From Synechococcales cyanobacterium 340R_concoct_173_sub (lineage in GTDB: Bacteria > Cyanobacteriota > Cyanobacteriia > Leptolyngbyales > Leptolyngbyaceae): 30,966 nt of DNA. The notes below the pieces were generated by a model that made no database searches, had not been told where the DNA came from, and worked only from the letters and a program-made list of their open reading frames with translations. Numbering within the stretch: position 1 is the stretch's first letter; each line of letters opens with the position of its first letter. The translations under genes were made by a program, and so were the position numbers. Where the stretch lies: positions 1 to 30,966 of the forward strand of contig JANXNM010000025.1 in the NCBI GenBank assembly GCA_025354065.1. Direction: 5' to 3'. Positions 24,454 through 30,966 of the stretch are shown here, piece after piece.

Positions 24454-25422
24454 ATGGCGTATTACCTCCAAGATAAATACATCAGTCTCCTCACTGATTT
24501 TGGCTTCAAACGCGTCTTTGGCACTGAACCCAATAAAGCCATCTTGATTGATTTCCTCAATACTCTTCTCCCCGACTACCATCACATTCGAGATCTGACC
24601 TTTAAGAATACTGAAAAACTGGGAAATACTCCGATCGATCGTAAAGCCATTTTCGATATTTATTGCCAAGCTGAAAACGGCGATCGTTTCATTGTCGAAA
24701 TCCAAAAAGCCAAACAAAATTTCTTTAAAGATCGCAGTGTTTACTATTCTACGTTTCCCATTCAAGAACAAGCTCTGCAAGGCGAATGGGATTTTAATCT
24801 TACCCCTGTTTATACCGTTGGTGTATTAGATTTCATATTTGATGATCATAAAAATGATGACACGATCGTTCACTTTGTTCAACTTAGAAATCAAAACGGC
24901 GAGATCTTCTACGACAAATTGAAGTTTATTTACATCGAATTGCCAAAATTCAAAAAAACGATCGATCAATTAGAAACACATCTCGATAAATGGCTATTCA
25001 TTCTTAGGAATTTAGCTAATCTGAGTGACCCGCCTCCCGGATCTCTTCAAGAAACGGTCTTCAGTGAACTCTTTGAAGTAGCAGCGATTGCAAATTTCTC
25101 ACGTCTTGAACAAGACAGCTACCAAAATAGTCTCAAGTACTACCGTGATATGAATAATGTCGTAGATAATGCTCGACAGGAAGGCGTTAAAAAGGGACTA
25201 GAGGAAGGGCGACTAGCTGAACGATCGCTCATTTTGAATAGACAACGATCGCTTATATTACGTCTTCTTTCTCGTACTGTAGGCGAACTTACAAATGATT
25301 TGACAACTCAAATTAATCAGTTGCCGATCGAAAAACTAGAAGCATTGAATGAAATATTGTTAGATTTTAAGGGGTTAGATGATTTGATTGATTGGTTGAA
25401 AGCCAATATCAGCACTCTCTAG
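24454..25422 (+). CDS. Rpn-family PD-(D/E)XK nuclease/transposase-like protein
   Basis: A 322-aa protein of the Rpn / TIGR01784-like group. The N-terminal core is LLTDFGFKRVFG, then IFDIYCQ (D68) and FIVEIQKA (E82, Q84) of a PD-(D/E)XK nuclease. The middle is helical, and the C-terminus (about 265-318, LILRLLSRTVGELTN, INQLPIEKLEALNEILLDF) is a DUF4351-like tail often fused to these nucleases. Such genes are multicopy in cyanobacteria; roles in recombination or defence are suggested but unproven here. Its TAG shares the palindrome CTAG with the stop of the convergent TauE/SafE gene, a 4-bp overlap. CGATCG is frequent in it, so it looks long resident. Confidence 0.88.
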   Translation: MAYYLQDKYISLLTDFGFKRVFGTEPNKAILIDFLNTLLPDYHHIRDLTFKNTEKLGNTPIDRKAIFDIYCQAENGDRFIVEIQKAKQNFFKDRSVYYSTFPIQEQALQGEWDFNLTPVYTVGVLDFIFDDHKNDDTIVHFVQLRNQNGEIFYDKLKFIYIELPKFKKTIDQLETHLDKWLFILRNLANLSDPPPGSLQETVFSELFEVAAIANFSRLEQDSYQNSLKYYRDMNNVVDNARQEGVKKGLEEGRLAERSLILNRQRSLILRLLSRTVGELTNDLTTQINQLPIEKLEALNEILLDFKGLDDLIDWLKANISTL

Positions 25423-26162
25423 TTTGTCAAAATAAGTTTCAGACCTGCGATCGTCAACACGAATGCCAATAGGCGTTTAATTAGGAGGGGTTCAAACCGA
25501 TTACTGCCCAAATAAGAACCCAATGTCCCACCCACAATTGCACTGATTGCGAATACTGCCGTGAATGACGGAAACGATCGAGTACTACTTAAATTTCCAA
25601 GTAGTCCAGCAATAGAATTTACTAAAATGAATAATGCCGAAACAGCCGCCGCAGACTTAACTGTCGCCCATTGATTTAACAATAGTAATGGAGTTAAAAA
25701 TATTCCGCCGCCCGTTCCGGTCAATCCTGCTAAAAAGCCCAAACCTGCACCAGAAGAGAGTGCGATCGGTCTTTTGGGTTCTTTAATAACAGATTCAACT
25801 TTCGATGGATATAAGAAACGCACTGCCGAAAATAGTAATATTACACCCACAATTACTTTGAATAGTTGAGTAGGCAAATTGATATATCCACCCAAAAAAG
25901 CAAACGGAATTGCAAATAGTGCAAAAGGCCAAAACAAACGCCAAGAGAAATGGCCCGATCGCCAAAATTGAAAACTCGCAATAGAAGCGACTAATATATT
26001 TAGCGCTAATGCGATCGGTTTAATCACCAGCGGAGTGAGACCAAACAAAGACATCACCGCAATATAGCCTGATGCCCCGGCATGACCAACGGATGAATAC
26101 AAAAAAGCTACAAAAAAAATTGCGATCGTCAATACTGGTAATTGATCATTTGTTAGTTCCAT
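25419..26162 (-). CDS. TauE/SafE-family anion exporter
   Basis: A 247-aa integral membrane protein with seven to eight predicted helices. The two homologous halves show the family glycine motifs YSSVGHAGASGYIAV near the N-terminus and LGFLAGLTGTGGGIFLTP in the middle. Relatives export sulfite, sulfoacetate or related organic anions, or import them; the substrate here cannot be read. It starts 3 bp after the stop of the upstream 327-aa protein gene, so the two are surely cotranscribed. Confidence 0.9.
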   Translation of the reverse strand: MELTNDQLPVLTIAIFFVAFLYSSVGHAGASGYIAVMSLFGLTPLVIKPIALALNILVASIASFQFWRSGHFSWRLFWPFALFAIPFAFLGGYINLPTQLFKVIVGVILLFSAVRFLYPSKVESVIKEPKRPIALSSGAGLGFLAGLTGTGGGIFLTPLLLLNQWATVKSAAAVSALFILVNSIAGLLGNLSSTRSFPSFTAVFAISAIVGGTLGSYLGSNRFEPLLIKRLLAFVLTIAGLKLILTN

Positions 26163-26165
26163 CCC

Positions 26166-27149
26166 TTAGAAATCCTCACAATTCTCTAAATCCACTACTC
26201 GAAAGGCAATGCCTGCTTCACTACGTTCAATACCATAGCCCGCTGCCGTAGCCTCACGTTCCGCTTCCCGCCTGAGGATTGGATCTTGAATCCACAAATT
26301 TAATCGATCGAGCCGAGACAACGATCGAACCTCTCGAATAGGGGTAAGCATTTGGGTTGGAAACGATCGAGTTTGAGTCAATGTAGCCATGCTTTTTGTC
26401 ACTTCACTTTTTGTCACCTCAGTTGTCGTCAGAGTGGACGCTCTGGGCAGCCCATCAGGTTCAATTTCAGAGGCGTATACCCCCGATGAATGCTGCTGTA
26501 ACATAGGTAACTTTGCCATTACCTGAGCCTGTTCAGTGTCCTGAATTTCAACCCCTGCATCTAGGCGCTGCTTAACATTTTGGAGATAGCGTTGATTTTT
26601 TAAACAAAAACTATGCCAATCAATTTCCAAATTGCCATGGTTTTCATATTTTGCATAATGTTTACATATAATTCCCATGACATCCTCCGTTGCCATCGCC
26701 CCAAATGCCCGCGCATTAAAATGATCGCCCTTACGCCACACCTCCACCCGATCGCGTACAAAGTCTTCCAATAAAAACCCTGTCTCCGTCAACCAAGGCC
26801 CATCGGGATACAACAAATTTGCCTGAACCCGCTGAGGCCGAATTCCCAATGCCGGATCATAATTCACGGGCACTAAGTTCGATGTCTCAAGTTCTGGCAA
26901 TTGCAGTGCCAACCGATACATCGGACCATCCTGAATCACCCAAGCCCGCCGCATTAGTCGGTTGAGACTGGGCTTCAGAACATAGCGTGAAATGTTTCCC
27001 AAGGCTTCAATCTGCTCAAGGGTCAATGCCGTCCGATCGCAATTAAATGCCTGAAAACACAGCACCACCATCACCTTAAGATCATCACCACTTAAGGTCT
27101 TAAGCGAAGCCGCAACTTGTAATGGCAATGGAGTGTGAGACGACGACAT
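26166..27149 (-). CDS. Conserved hypothetical protein with winged-helix-like N-terminus
   Basis: A 327-aa soluble protein. The first about 85 residues (LKVMVVLCFQAFN, LTLEQIEALGN, LKPSLNRLMRRAWV) look like a winged helix DNA-binding domain. The middle holds DRVEVWRKGDHFNARAFG and a helical segment with IDWHSFCLKNQRYLQNVKQR. A Thr/Ser-rich stretch (ASTLTTTEVTKSEVTKS) precedes a charged C-terminus. No known enzyme motif. It may be a regulator or a replication-related protein; I do not recognise the family. It is cotranscribed with the TauE/SafE gene. Confidence 0.72.
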   Translation of the reverse strand: MSSSHTPLPLQVAASLKTLSGDDLKVMVVLCFQAFNCDRTALTLEQIEALGNISRYVLKPSLNRLMRRAWVIQDGPMYRLALQLPELETSNLVPVNYDPALGIRPQRVQANLLYPDGPWLTETGFLLEDFVRDRVEVWRKGDHFNARAFGAMATEDVMGIICKHYAKYENHGNLEIDWHSFCLKNQRYLQNVKQRLDAGVEIQDTEQAQVMAKLPMLQQHSSGVYASEIEPDGLPRASTLTTTEVTKSEVTKSMATLTQTRSFPTQMLTPIREVRSLSRLDRLNLWIQDPILRREAEREATAAGYGIERSEAGIAFRVVDLENCEDF

Positions 27150-27228
27150 ATAAAACAGGATTTTGGGAAAACAGGATTCAGGAATAAATAACTATTTTAG
27201 GACAAAGATACCAGTATTATTTTGGTTC

Positions 27229-27263
27229 CCAGTGTCCTCTCGTTGCCAATGAGCCAACACTGG
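27229..27263 (-). terminator. Hairpin downstream of dapL
   Basis: CCAGTGT (27229-27235) pairs with ACACTGG (27257-27263), and inside it CTC..TTG pairs with CAA..GAG around a short loop, giving an interrupted long stem 13 bp past the dapL stop. There is no T-run. Probable transcript end for dapL. Confidence 0.5.
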
Positions 27264-27275
27264 AAAATTGTAATT

Positions 27276-28511
27276 TTACGCCTTAAACTTCGCCTCAATG
27301 CGATCCATCGCCTCGTTTACATTTTCGAGGCTATTGAACGCAGAGATTCGGAAATATCCTTCGCCCGCTGCGCCAAAACCAGAACCCGGCGTTCCCACAA
27401 CATTGCACACACTCAGCAACTTGTCGAAGAAATCCCAGCTTGACAGTCCCTGCGGTGTTTTCACCCACACATAAGGTGCATTTGTTCCGCCGTATACACT
27501 AATTCCGATCGCTGTCAATCGGTTTAGAATAATCTTCGCATTCTCCATATAAAACTGGATTAATGCTTTTGTCTGTTCTTGTCCTTCTGGGGAATACACC
27601 GCTTCCGCACCACGCTGGACAATGTACGACACGCCATTGAACTTCGTGGACTGACGACGATTCCAAAGTCCCCACAGGTCAACGTCTTGCCCATCCTTAG
27701 TTTTTCCCTTCAACGACTTCGGGACAACGGTCATCGCACAACGGGTTCCGGTGAATCCTGCGTTCTTGGAAAACGATCGGAATTCTATCGCACAGTCCCG
27801 CGCCCCCTCGATTTCAAAAATTGAATGGGGCATATCGGGATCTTGAATAAATGCCTCATATGCCGCATCAAACAAAATAATCGAACCATGCTTGCGAGCA
27901 TAGGCAACCCATTCCTCAAGATGCGCTTTCGTTGCCGTTGCCCCCGTTGGATTATTCGGGAAACAAAGGTAGATTAAATCAACTTTTTCCGTAGGAATCG
28001 ACGCTGTAAAGTTATTTTCAGCAGTGATAGGCAAATATACTAGGCCGTCATATTCGCCCTTGTCATTCATGTCGCCTGTGTTTCCCGCCATCACATTAGT
28101 ATCCACATAAACTGGATAAACCGGATCTGTGACCGCAATCCGATTATCCGAACCTAAGATGTCTAAAATCGCACCACAATCACATTTAGAGCCATCTGAA
28201 ATAAAAATCTCAGAGGCATCAATGTCACAGCCGCGTGACTTAAAGTCCTGAGTCGCAATTTTTTCCCGTAGCCATTCGTATCCCTGTTCCGGCCCATAGC
28301 CCTTGAATTTGCTACGATCGCCCATATCATGCACCGCCATCACCATCGCATCGCGGCAAGCTTTAGGCAAGGGTTCCGTCACATCACCAATCCCCAGCCG
28401 AATAATCTTTGCTTCGGGATTAGCTTGGGCAAATGCACTGACCCGTCGTCCAATTTCTGGGAACAAGTATCCCGCTTTGAGTTTTAGATAATTGTCATTA
28501 ATTCTTGCCAT
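27276..28511 (-). CDS. dapL: LL-diaminopimelate aminotransferase
   Basis: Converts tetrahydrodipicolinate and glutamate directly to LL-diaminopimelate, the lysine/peptidoglycan route used by cyanobacteria, plants and Chlamydia. The 411-aa fold-type-I PLP enzyme starts [20 protein letters not shown] and has [10 protein letters not shown], the [10 protein letters not shown] motif and the PLP lysine K249 in [12 protein letters not shown]. Length matches the family. Its upstream region contains a 17-bp tandem repeat (28639-28689). Confidence 0.97.
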   Translation of the reverse strand: MARINDNYLKLKAGYLFPEIGRRVSAFAQANPEAKIIRLGIGDVTEPLPKACRDAMVMAVHDMGDRSKFKGYGPEQGYEWLREKIATQDFKSRGCDIDASEIFISDGSKCDCGAILDILGSDNRIAVTDPVYPVYVDTNVMAGNTGDMNDKGEYDGLVYLPITAENNFTASIPTEKVDLIYLCFPNNPTGATATKAHLEEWVAYARKHGSIILFDAAYEAFIQDPDMPHSIFEIEGARDCAIEFRSFSKNAGFTGTRCAMTVVPKSLKGKTKDGQDVDLWGLWNRRQSTKFNGVSYIVQRGAEAVYSPEGQEQTKALIQFYMENAKIILNRLTAIGISVYGGTNAPYVWVKTPQGLSSWDFFDKLLSVCNVVGTPGSGFGAAGEGYFRISAFNSLENVNEAMDRIEAKFKA

Positions 28512-28638
28512 AGTATCGTTGCTACCCAGTTCCTCTAAGTCATTTATGGGAAATTCACACCGAACAGTTTAGCGTCAAGCGGATGCGTGCTGCATATTGT
28601 TGTGGGGAAACTTGGCTGGGCAAAGAATTTATAGTGGT

Positions 28639-28689
28639 CTGAGTGACTGGATCATCTGAATGATTGAACTATCTGAGTAACGGGACTAT
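28639..28689. repeat. Three imperfect 17-bp tandem repeats
   Basis: Units CTGAGTGACTGGATCAT, CTGAATGATTGAACTAT and CTGAGTAACGGGACTAT lie head to tail at 28639, 28656 and 28673. All keep CTGA at the start and AT at the end. They lie 128-178 bp upstream of dapL and just after the 59-aa gene, so they could be binding sites or a slipped-strand repeat. Confidence 0.75.
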
Positions 28690-28706
28690 CTCTAGCAGCT
28701 GGCAAC

Positions 28707-28886
28707 TCAATGGATCCGTCCCTCATCCATCTTTTCCATCAGCAGTTCCAGAGCTTCATAGTCCACCGCTGAGACATAACCCATTTGTATCAATTCAAAG
28801 TTGATAGCATTTTCAACCTCTGGAGTCAGACATTTTGTATAAAGGGCTTCTTCGACAAAACGGCGAATAGCAAAGGCAGTATTCAT
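28707..28886 (-). CDS. Small conserved-looking cytosolic protein
   Basis: A 59-aa reading frame from an ATG at 28886 with GAGG five bases upstream. The sequence starts MNTAFAIRRFVEEALYTKCL and ends LLMEKMDEGRIH. It is acidic, helical, and shows two helix-like segments separated by TPEVENAINFEL, as in small regulatory or adaptor proteins. No cysteine cluster, signal peptide or membrane helix. A similar short protein is familiar to me from other cyanobacteria but has no assigned function. It precedes dapL's upstream region on the same strand. Confidence 0.65.
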   Translation of the reverse strand: MNTAFAIRRFVEEALYTKCLTPEVENAINFELIQMGYVSAVDYEALELLMEKMDEGRIH

Positions 28887-28955
28887 AATGGCCTCATTTG
28901 TGAAGGGTTATAGCCCGTGGGGTTATGAACAATTCTCTAGCATTGTTGTCATTTT

Positions 28956-29000
28956 AGAGGTGATCCATTTGACCTATGAATTGTAATTAATATCACCTCT
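28956..29000. promoter_or_regulatory. Inverted repeat flanking a possible promoter
   Basis: AGAGGTGAT (28956-28964) and ATCACCTCT (28992-29000) are perfect 9-bp complements separated by 27 bp that include a -35-like TTGACC (28969-28974). The arrangement suits an operator dyad or a hairpin in a leader RNA. Confidence 0.45.
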
Positions 29001-29251
29001 CAATAATGGCAAAAGATCGCTATCCTAGACACCGCATAAGCCGATCGTGATTCGATATAATTCAAACTCATCTTCAAGCTTTAACAATATCAACACAACT
29101 CAATACCAACGATTCATCCCGATTTAATACCAATAACTCACTCTTATAGGAGATGAAGAACAATCCAGAATCTGGCATATTGTTGATCTTGATTGCCTAG
29201 GCGCTGATTCTCTACCATTCAGTCGATCGAAAGATCAAACTTCTTTTATGT

Positions 29252-29274
29252 CTCCTAAGTCACACTTTTAGGAG
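29252..29274 (+). promoter_or_regulatory. Leader hairpin containing AGGAGG
   Basis: CTCCTAA (29252-29258) pairs with TTAGGAG (29268-29274) around a 9-nt loop. The right arm is a Shine-Dalgarno-like AGGAGG, but no start codon follows at useful distance, so it is more likely a leader structure of the STAS transcript. Confidence 0.35.
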
Positions 29275-29422
29275 GCACTTACGAAAAGTTTAAGGTTTTA
29301 CGGGGAGAGTGAAGATTTGGATAATGAATCTCCTAATTTCGCCGTTCTGGATGAAGTGCAGTTATCGTGAAGGTAATCAAGGTTTACAAATTTCCAAGCA
29401 ATTTTCTTCAGAGGTTTCGACT

Positions 29423-29785
29423 ATGCAAAATATGTTTAATCGCCCACTAATCTTAACAGCTCTCCCGGTTCTGACTCAGCCTCAAGAAAATACGGTGATT
29501 TGTCCTCAGGGACATGTCAATTCAACCAATGTCTTCGCATTCCAAGACCAATTAACGAAAGCCATGATGTCTCCGGGTTCCGTGTCATTGATAGTGGACA
29601 TGAGCCAGGTCGAGTCCCTTGATAGTGCGGCATTGATGAGCCTGGTTTCTACCTTGAGTCTCGCTCAGCGTCTCAACAAACGCTTTAGTCTTTGTTCCCT
29701 TTCAGCTCCAGCTCGGATTCTTTTTGAATTAACGCAGCTTGACCGTGCATTTGAGATCAATGAGTTCGCAACTATTGCAGCTTAG
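29423..29785 (+). CDS. STAS-domain protein (anti-sigma-factor antagonist-like)
   Basis: A 120-aa single STAS domain. Visible: a strand region NTVICPQGHVNSTNVFAFQ, then VDMSQVESLDSAALMSL, which carries the conserved DSA phosphorylation-site region, and the end LFELTQLDRAFEI. Such proteins bind anti-sigma kinases and are switched by Ser phosphorylation; in cyanobacteria they often belong to PP2C/kinase partner-switch systems. The ATG at 29423 is chosen because GAGG lies eight bases upstream; an earlier in-frame ATG at 29309 would add 38 residues unlike the family. No partner kinase is adjacent. Confidence 0.85.
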   Translation: MQNMFNRPLILTALPVLTQPQENTVICPQGHVNSTNVFAFQDQLTKAMMSPGSVSLIVDMSQVESLDSAALMSLVSTLSLAQRLNKRFSLCSLSAPARILFELTQLDRAFEINEFATIAA

Positions 29786-29921
29786 TGGATCTACGAATTG
29801 TGTCAATTTTGTATTGTTATTGTTCTTAACCGCCCCGTTTGGGTAGATGGTATAAAGCTTCTAGACTTGATAGTAGTCCGAATCTAGCTTAAATAGTTCC
29901 AGTATTAAAATTATGTAAGTT

Positions 29922-29955
29922 AAAAGGGAGGCCCGATCGGAGTCTCCTTTTTAGT
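29922..29955 (+). terminator. Probable terminator after the STAS gene
   Basis: AAAAGGGAG on the left pairs imperfectly with CTCCTTTTT on the right around GCCCGATCGGAGT. It lies about 140 bp beyond the stop codon and ends in T residues. Confidence 0.45.
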
Positions 29956-30040
29956 CTATGAATATTTAGTCGATTGATTTTATTGGAATAAGTAGAGGGA
30001 TTTCAAGTTGAAACTGTCTGAGGGACGATCGCCCGTTCTG

Positions 30041-30046
30041 TATACT
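30041..30046 (+). promoter_or_regulatory. Candidate -10 box for the radical SAM gene
   Basis: TATACT lies 30 bp upstream of the ATG at 30076. No good -35 hexamer is found at 16-18 bp, so it may be an activator-dependent promoter or chance. Confidence 0.25.
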
Positions 30047-30075
30047 GAATTTCAATGATTCATGCTTTATAGATA

Positions 30076-30966
30076 ATGAGGTCGGTCGCCGTGGCGGTTG
30101 CAGTTGAACGCTTAATCACAACAGACATCCATCGTCCGGCTCGGTATCTGGGCAACGAACTCGGGGCCGTCCATAAAGATTGGGATACTGCAACAGTACG
30201 CTGGGCATTGACCTATCCCGAAATTTACGAGGTTGGCTCCTCCAATCTGGGGCATATCATCCTCTATAGCATTATCAATACTCAGCCTCGCCAACTGTGC
30301 GATCGGTCCTATTTACCAGCAGGGGATCTTGCTATTAGACTCCGGGACACAAATACGCCACTCTTTGCCGTTGAGTCAAAACGATCGTTATCTGACTTTG
30401 ATATTTTAGGATTTAGCTTGTCCTATGAGTTGGGGGCGACCAATATTTTAGAAATGCTGGATTTGGCTCAAATTCCCCTAATGTCGTGCGATCGGCAGTC
30501 GGGAAACTATCCACTTGTTTTTGCGGGAGGCCAGACGGCTACGTCAAATCCAGAACCCTATGCAGATTTTCTGGATTTCATTGTCATGGGCGATGGCGAA
30601 GAATTGTTGCCGGAAATTGGGCTAGTGCTAGAAGAAGGAAAACTTGCGGGATTAGCCCGTGCAGATTTGCTACTCGATTTGGCTCAAGTTCCCGGTGTTT
30701 ATGTGCCCATGTTCTATGACTCGAATCCTGATGGTTCGGTGACGCGAAATCGTGATGATGTGCCGAGGCGAATTCTGAGACGAGTGGCGACGCCAATTCC
30801 GGCCTATTCGATTGGTCTGGTGCCCTATGTTGAGACGGTTCACGATCGGCTCACCATTGAAATTCGTCGGGGCTGTACGCGGGGCTGTCGGTTTTGTCAG
30901 CCGGGAATGTTGACCCGTCCAGCGCGAGATGTGGCCCCGGAAGAGGTGGTGGAATCGATTGAAACA
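30076..30966 (+). CDS. Radical SAM protein, TIGR03960-like (partial, 3' end outside)
   Basis: The first 297 codons of a radical SAM protein; the frame runs off the window end. The N-terminal region (ARYLGNELGAVHKDW, YPEIYEVGSSNLGHIILY, LGFSLSYELG, VFAGGQTATSNPEPYADF, VMGDGEELLPE) matches the B12-binding-like part of the TIGR03960 family. The cluster motif CTRGCRFC follows (C267, C271, C274). Members often carry a C-terminal TIGR03936 domain and are linked in some bacteria to rne/rng genes; function unproven. Start is ATG 30076, with GTG 30091 as an alternative that fits family N-termini well. Confidence 0.9.
   Translation, partial: MRSVAVAVAVERLITTDIHRPARYLGNELGAVHKDWDTATVRWALTYPEIYEVGSSNLGHIILYSIINTQPRQLCDRSYLPAGDLAIRLRDTNTPLFAVESKRSLSDFDILGFSLSYELGATNILEMLDLAQIPLMSCDRQSGNYPLVFAGGQTATSNPEPYADFLDFIVMGDGEELLPEIGLVLEEGKLAGLARADLLLDLAQVPGVYVPMFYDSNPDGSVTRNRDDVPRRILRRVATPIPAYSIGLVPYVETVHDRLTIEIRRGCTRGCRFCQPGMLTRPARDVAPEEVVESIET

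Larger units (their letters stand above)
28887..29422. other. Intergenic region upstream of the STAS gene
   Basis: About 535 bp without a supported gene. It contains a 9-bp inverted repeat at 28956-29000, a hairpin at 29252-29274 and a short protein-like frame without a start codon (about 29147-29269). It likely holds divergent promoters for the 59-aa gene and the STAS gene and a long 5' leader for the latter. Confidence 0.45.

Noticed and set aside
29309..29422. Upstream start for the STAS protein
   Set aside because: The extra 38 residues do not resemble STAS proteins, and the ATG at 29423 has a better ribosome binding site.
1..30966. CRISPR array, tRNA, rRNA or complete insertion sequence
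   Set aside because: I saw no regularly spaced direct repeats, no tRNA cloverleaf, no rRNA stretch and no transposase with terminal inverted repeats; the Rpn genes are transposase-like in name only.

Overview
The window reads as chromosomal DNA of a cyanobacterium. The hexamer CGATCG, core of the cyanobacterial HIP1 element GCGATCGC, recurs throughout; full octamers occur near 6696, 12281, 13155, 17556, 23858 and 24031. The gene set agrees: MinCDE, the F0 synthase subunit CofG, LL-diaminopimelate aminotransferase, a kinase/WD40 fusion, a GUN4-domain protein, a cyanobacterial-type RNA polymerase omega subunit and two Rpn-family genes. I cannot name the genus.

Layout. 0.1-2.7 kb: a minus-strand NACHT NTPase ending in a GUN4 domain. 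2.8-4.9 kb: a tight minus-strand minD-minE-aroE operon with a terminator hairpin at 2777-2821. 5.0-5.7 kb: a divergent DUF362 gene. 5.7-9.3 kb: minus-strand Rpn-family, MOSC, EcfT/CbiQ and thioredoxin-TPR genes. 9.4-11.3 kb: plus-strand minC, separated from minDE, then an acyltransferase. 11.3-11.65 kb: AT-rich, probably noncoding. 12.0-16.5 kb: minus-strand TPR-rhomboid protease, an unknown protein and a Ser/Thr kinase with seven WD40 repeats. 16.7-18.8 kb: plus-strand MoaD, threonine synthase and a CysO-like sulfur carrier. 19.0-20.9 kb: an AT-rich, HIP1-poor island with a D12 adenine methyltransferase and an HNH endonuclease broken by an in-frame stop. 21-22.7 kb: minus-strand cofG, a secreted protein and rpoZ. 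22.8-25.4 kb: plus-strand SGNH hydrolase, rdgB and a second Rpn gene. 25.4-28.9 kb: minus-strand TauE/SafE transporter, an unknown protein, dapL and a 59-aa protein. 29.4-31.0 kb: a plus-strand STAS protein and the 5' part of a radical SAM gene.

Functional links. MinC, MinD and MinE place the division septum, but minC lies about 4.5 kb from minDE in the opposite orientation. Threonine synthase sits between two ubiquitin-fold carriers, both ending in Gly-Gly. The methyltransferase looks intact while its partner nuclease carries TAA within the HNH motif, so the restriction-modification system probably modifies but no longer cuts.

The strongest candidates for unusual biology are the membrane-NACHT-GUN4 protein, the thrC/sulfur-carrier cluster, and the decayed restriction-modification island with gene fragments beside it. 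All functional statements come from reading motifs and gene order; no database search was run.
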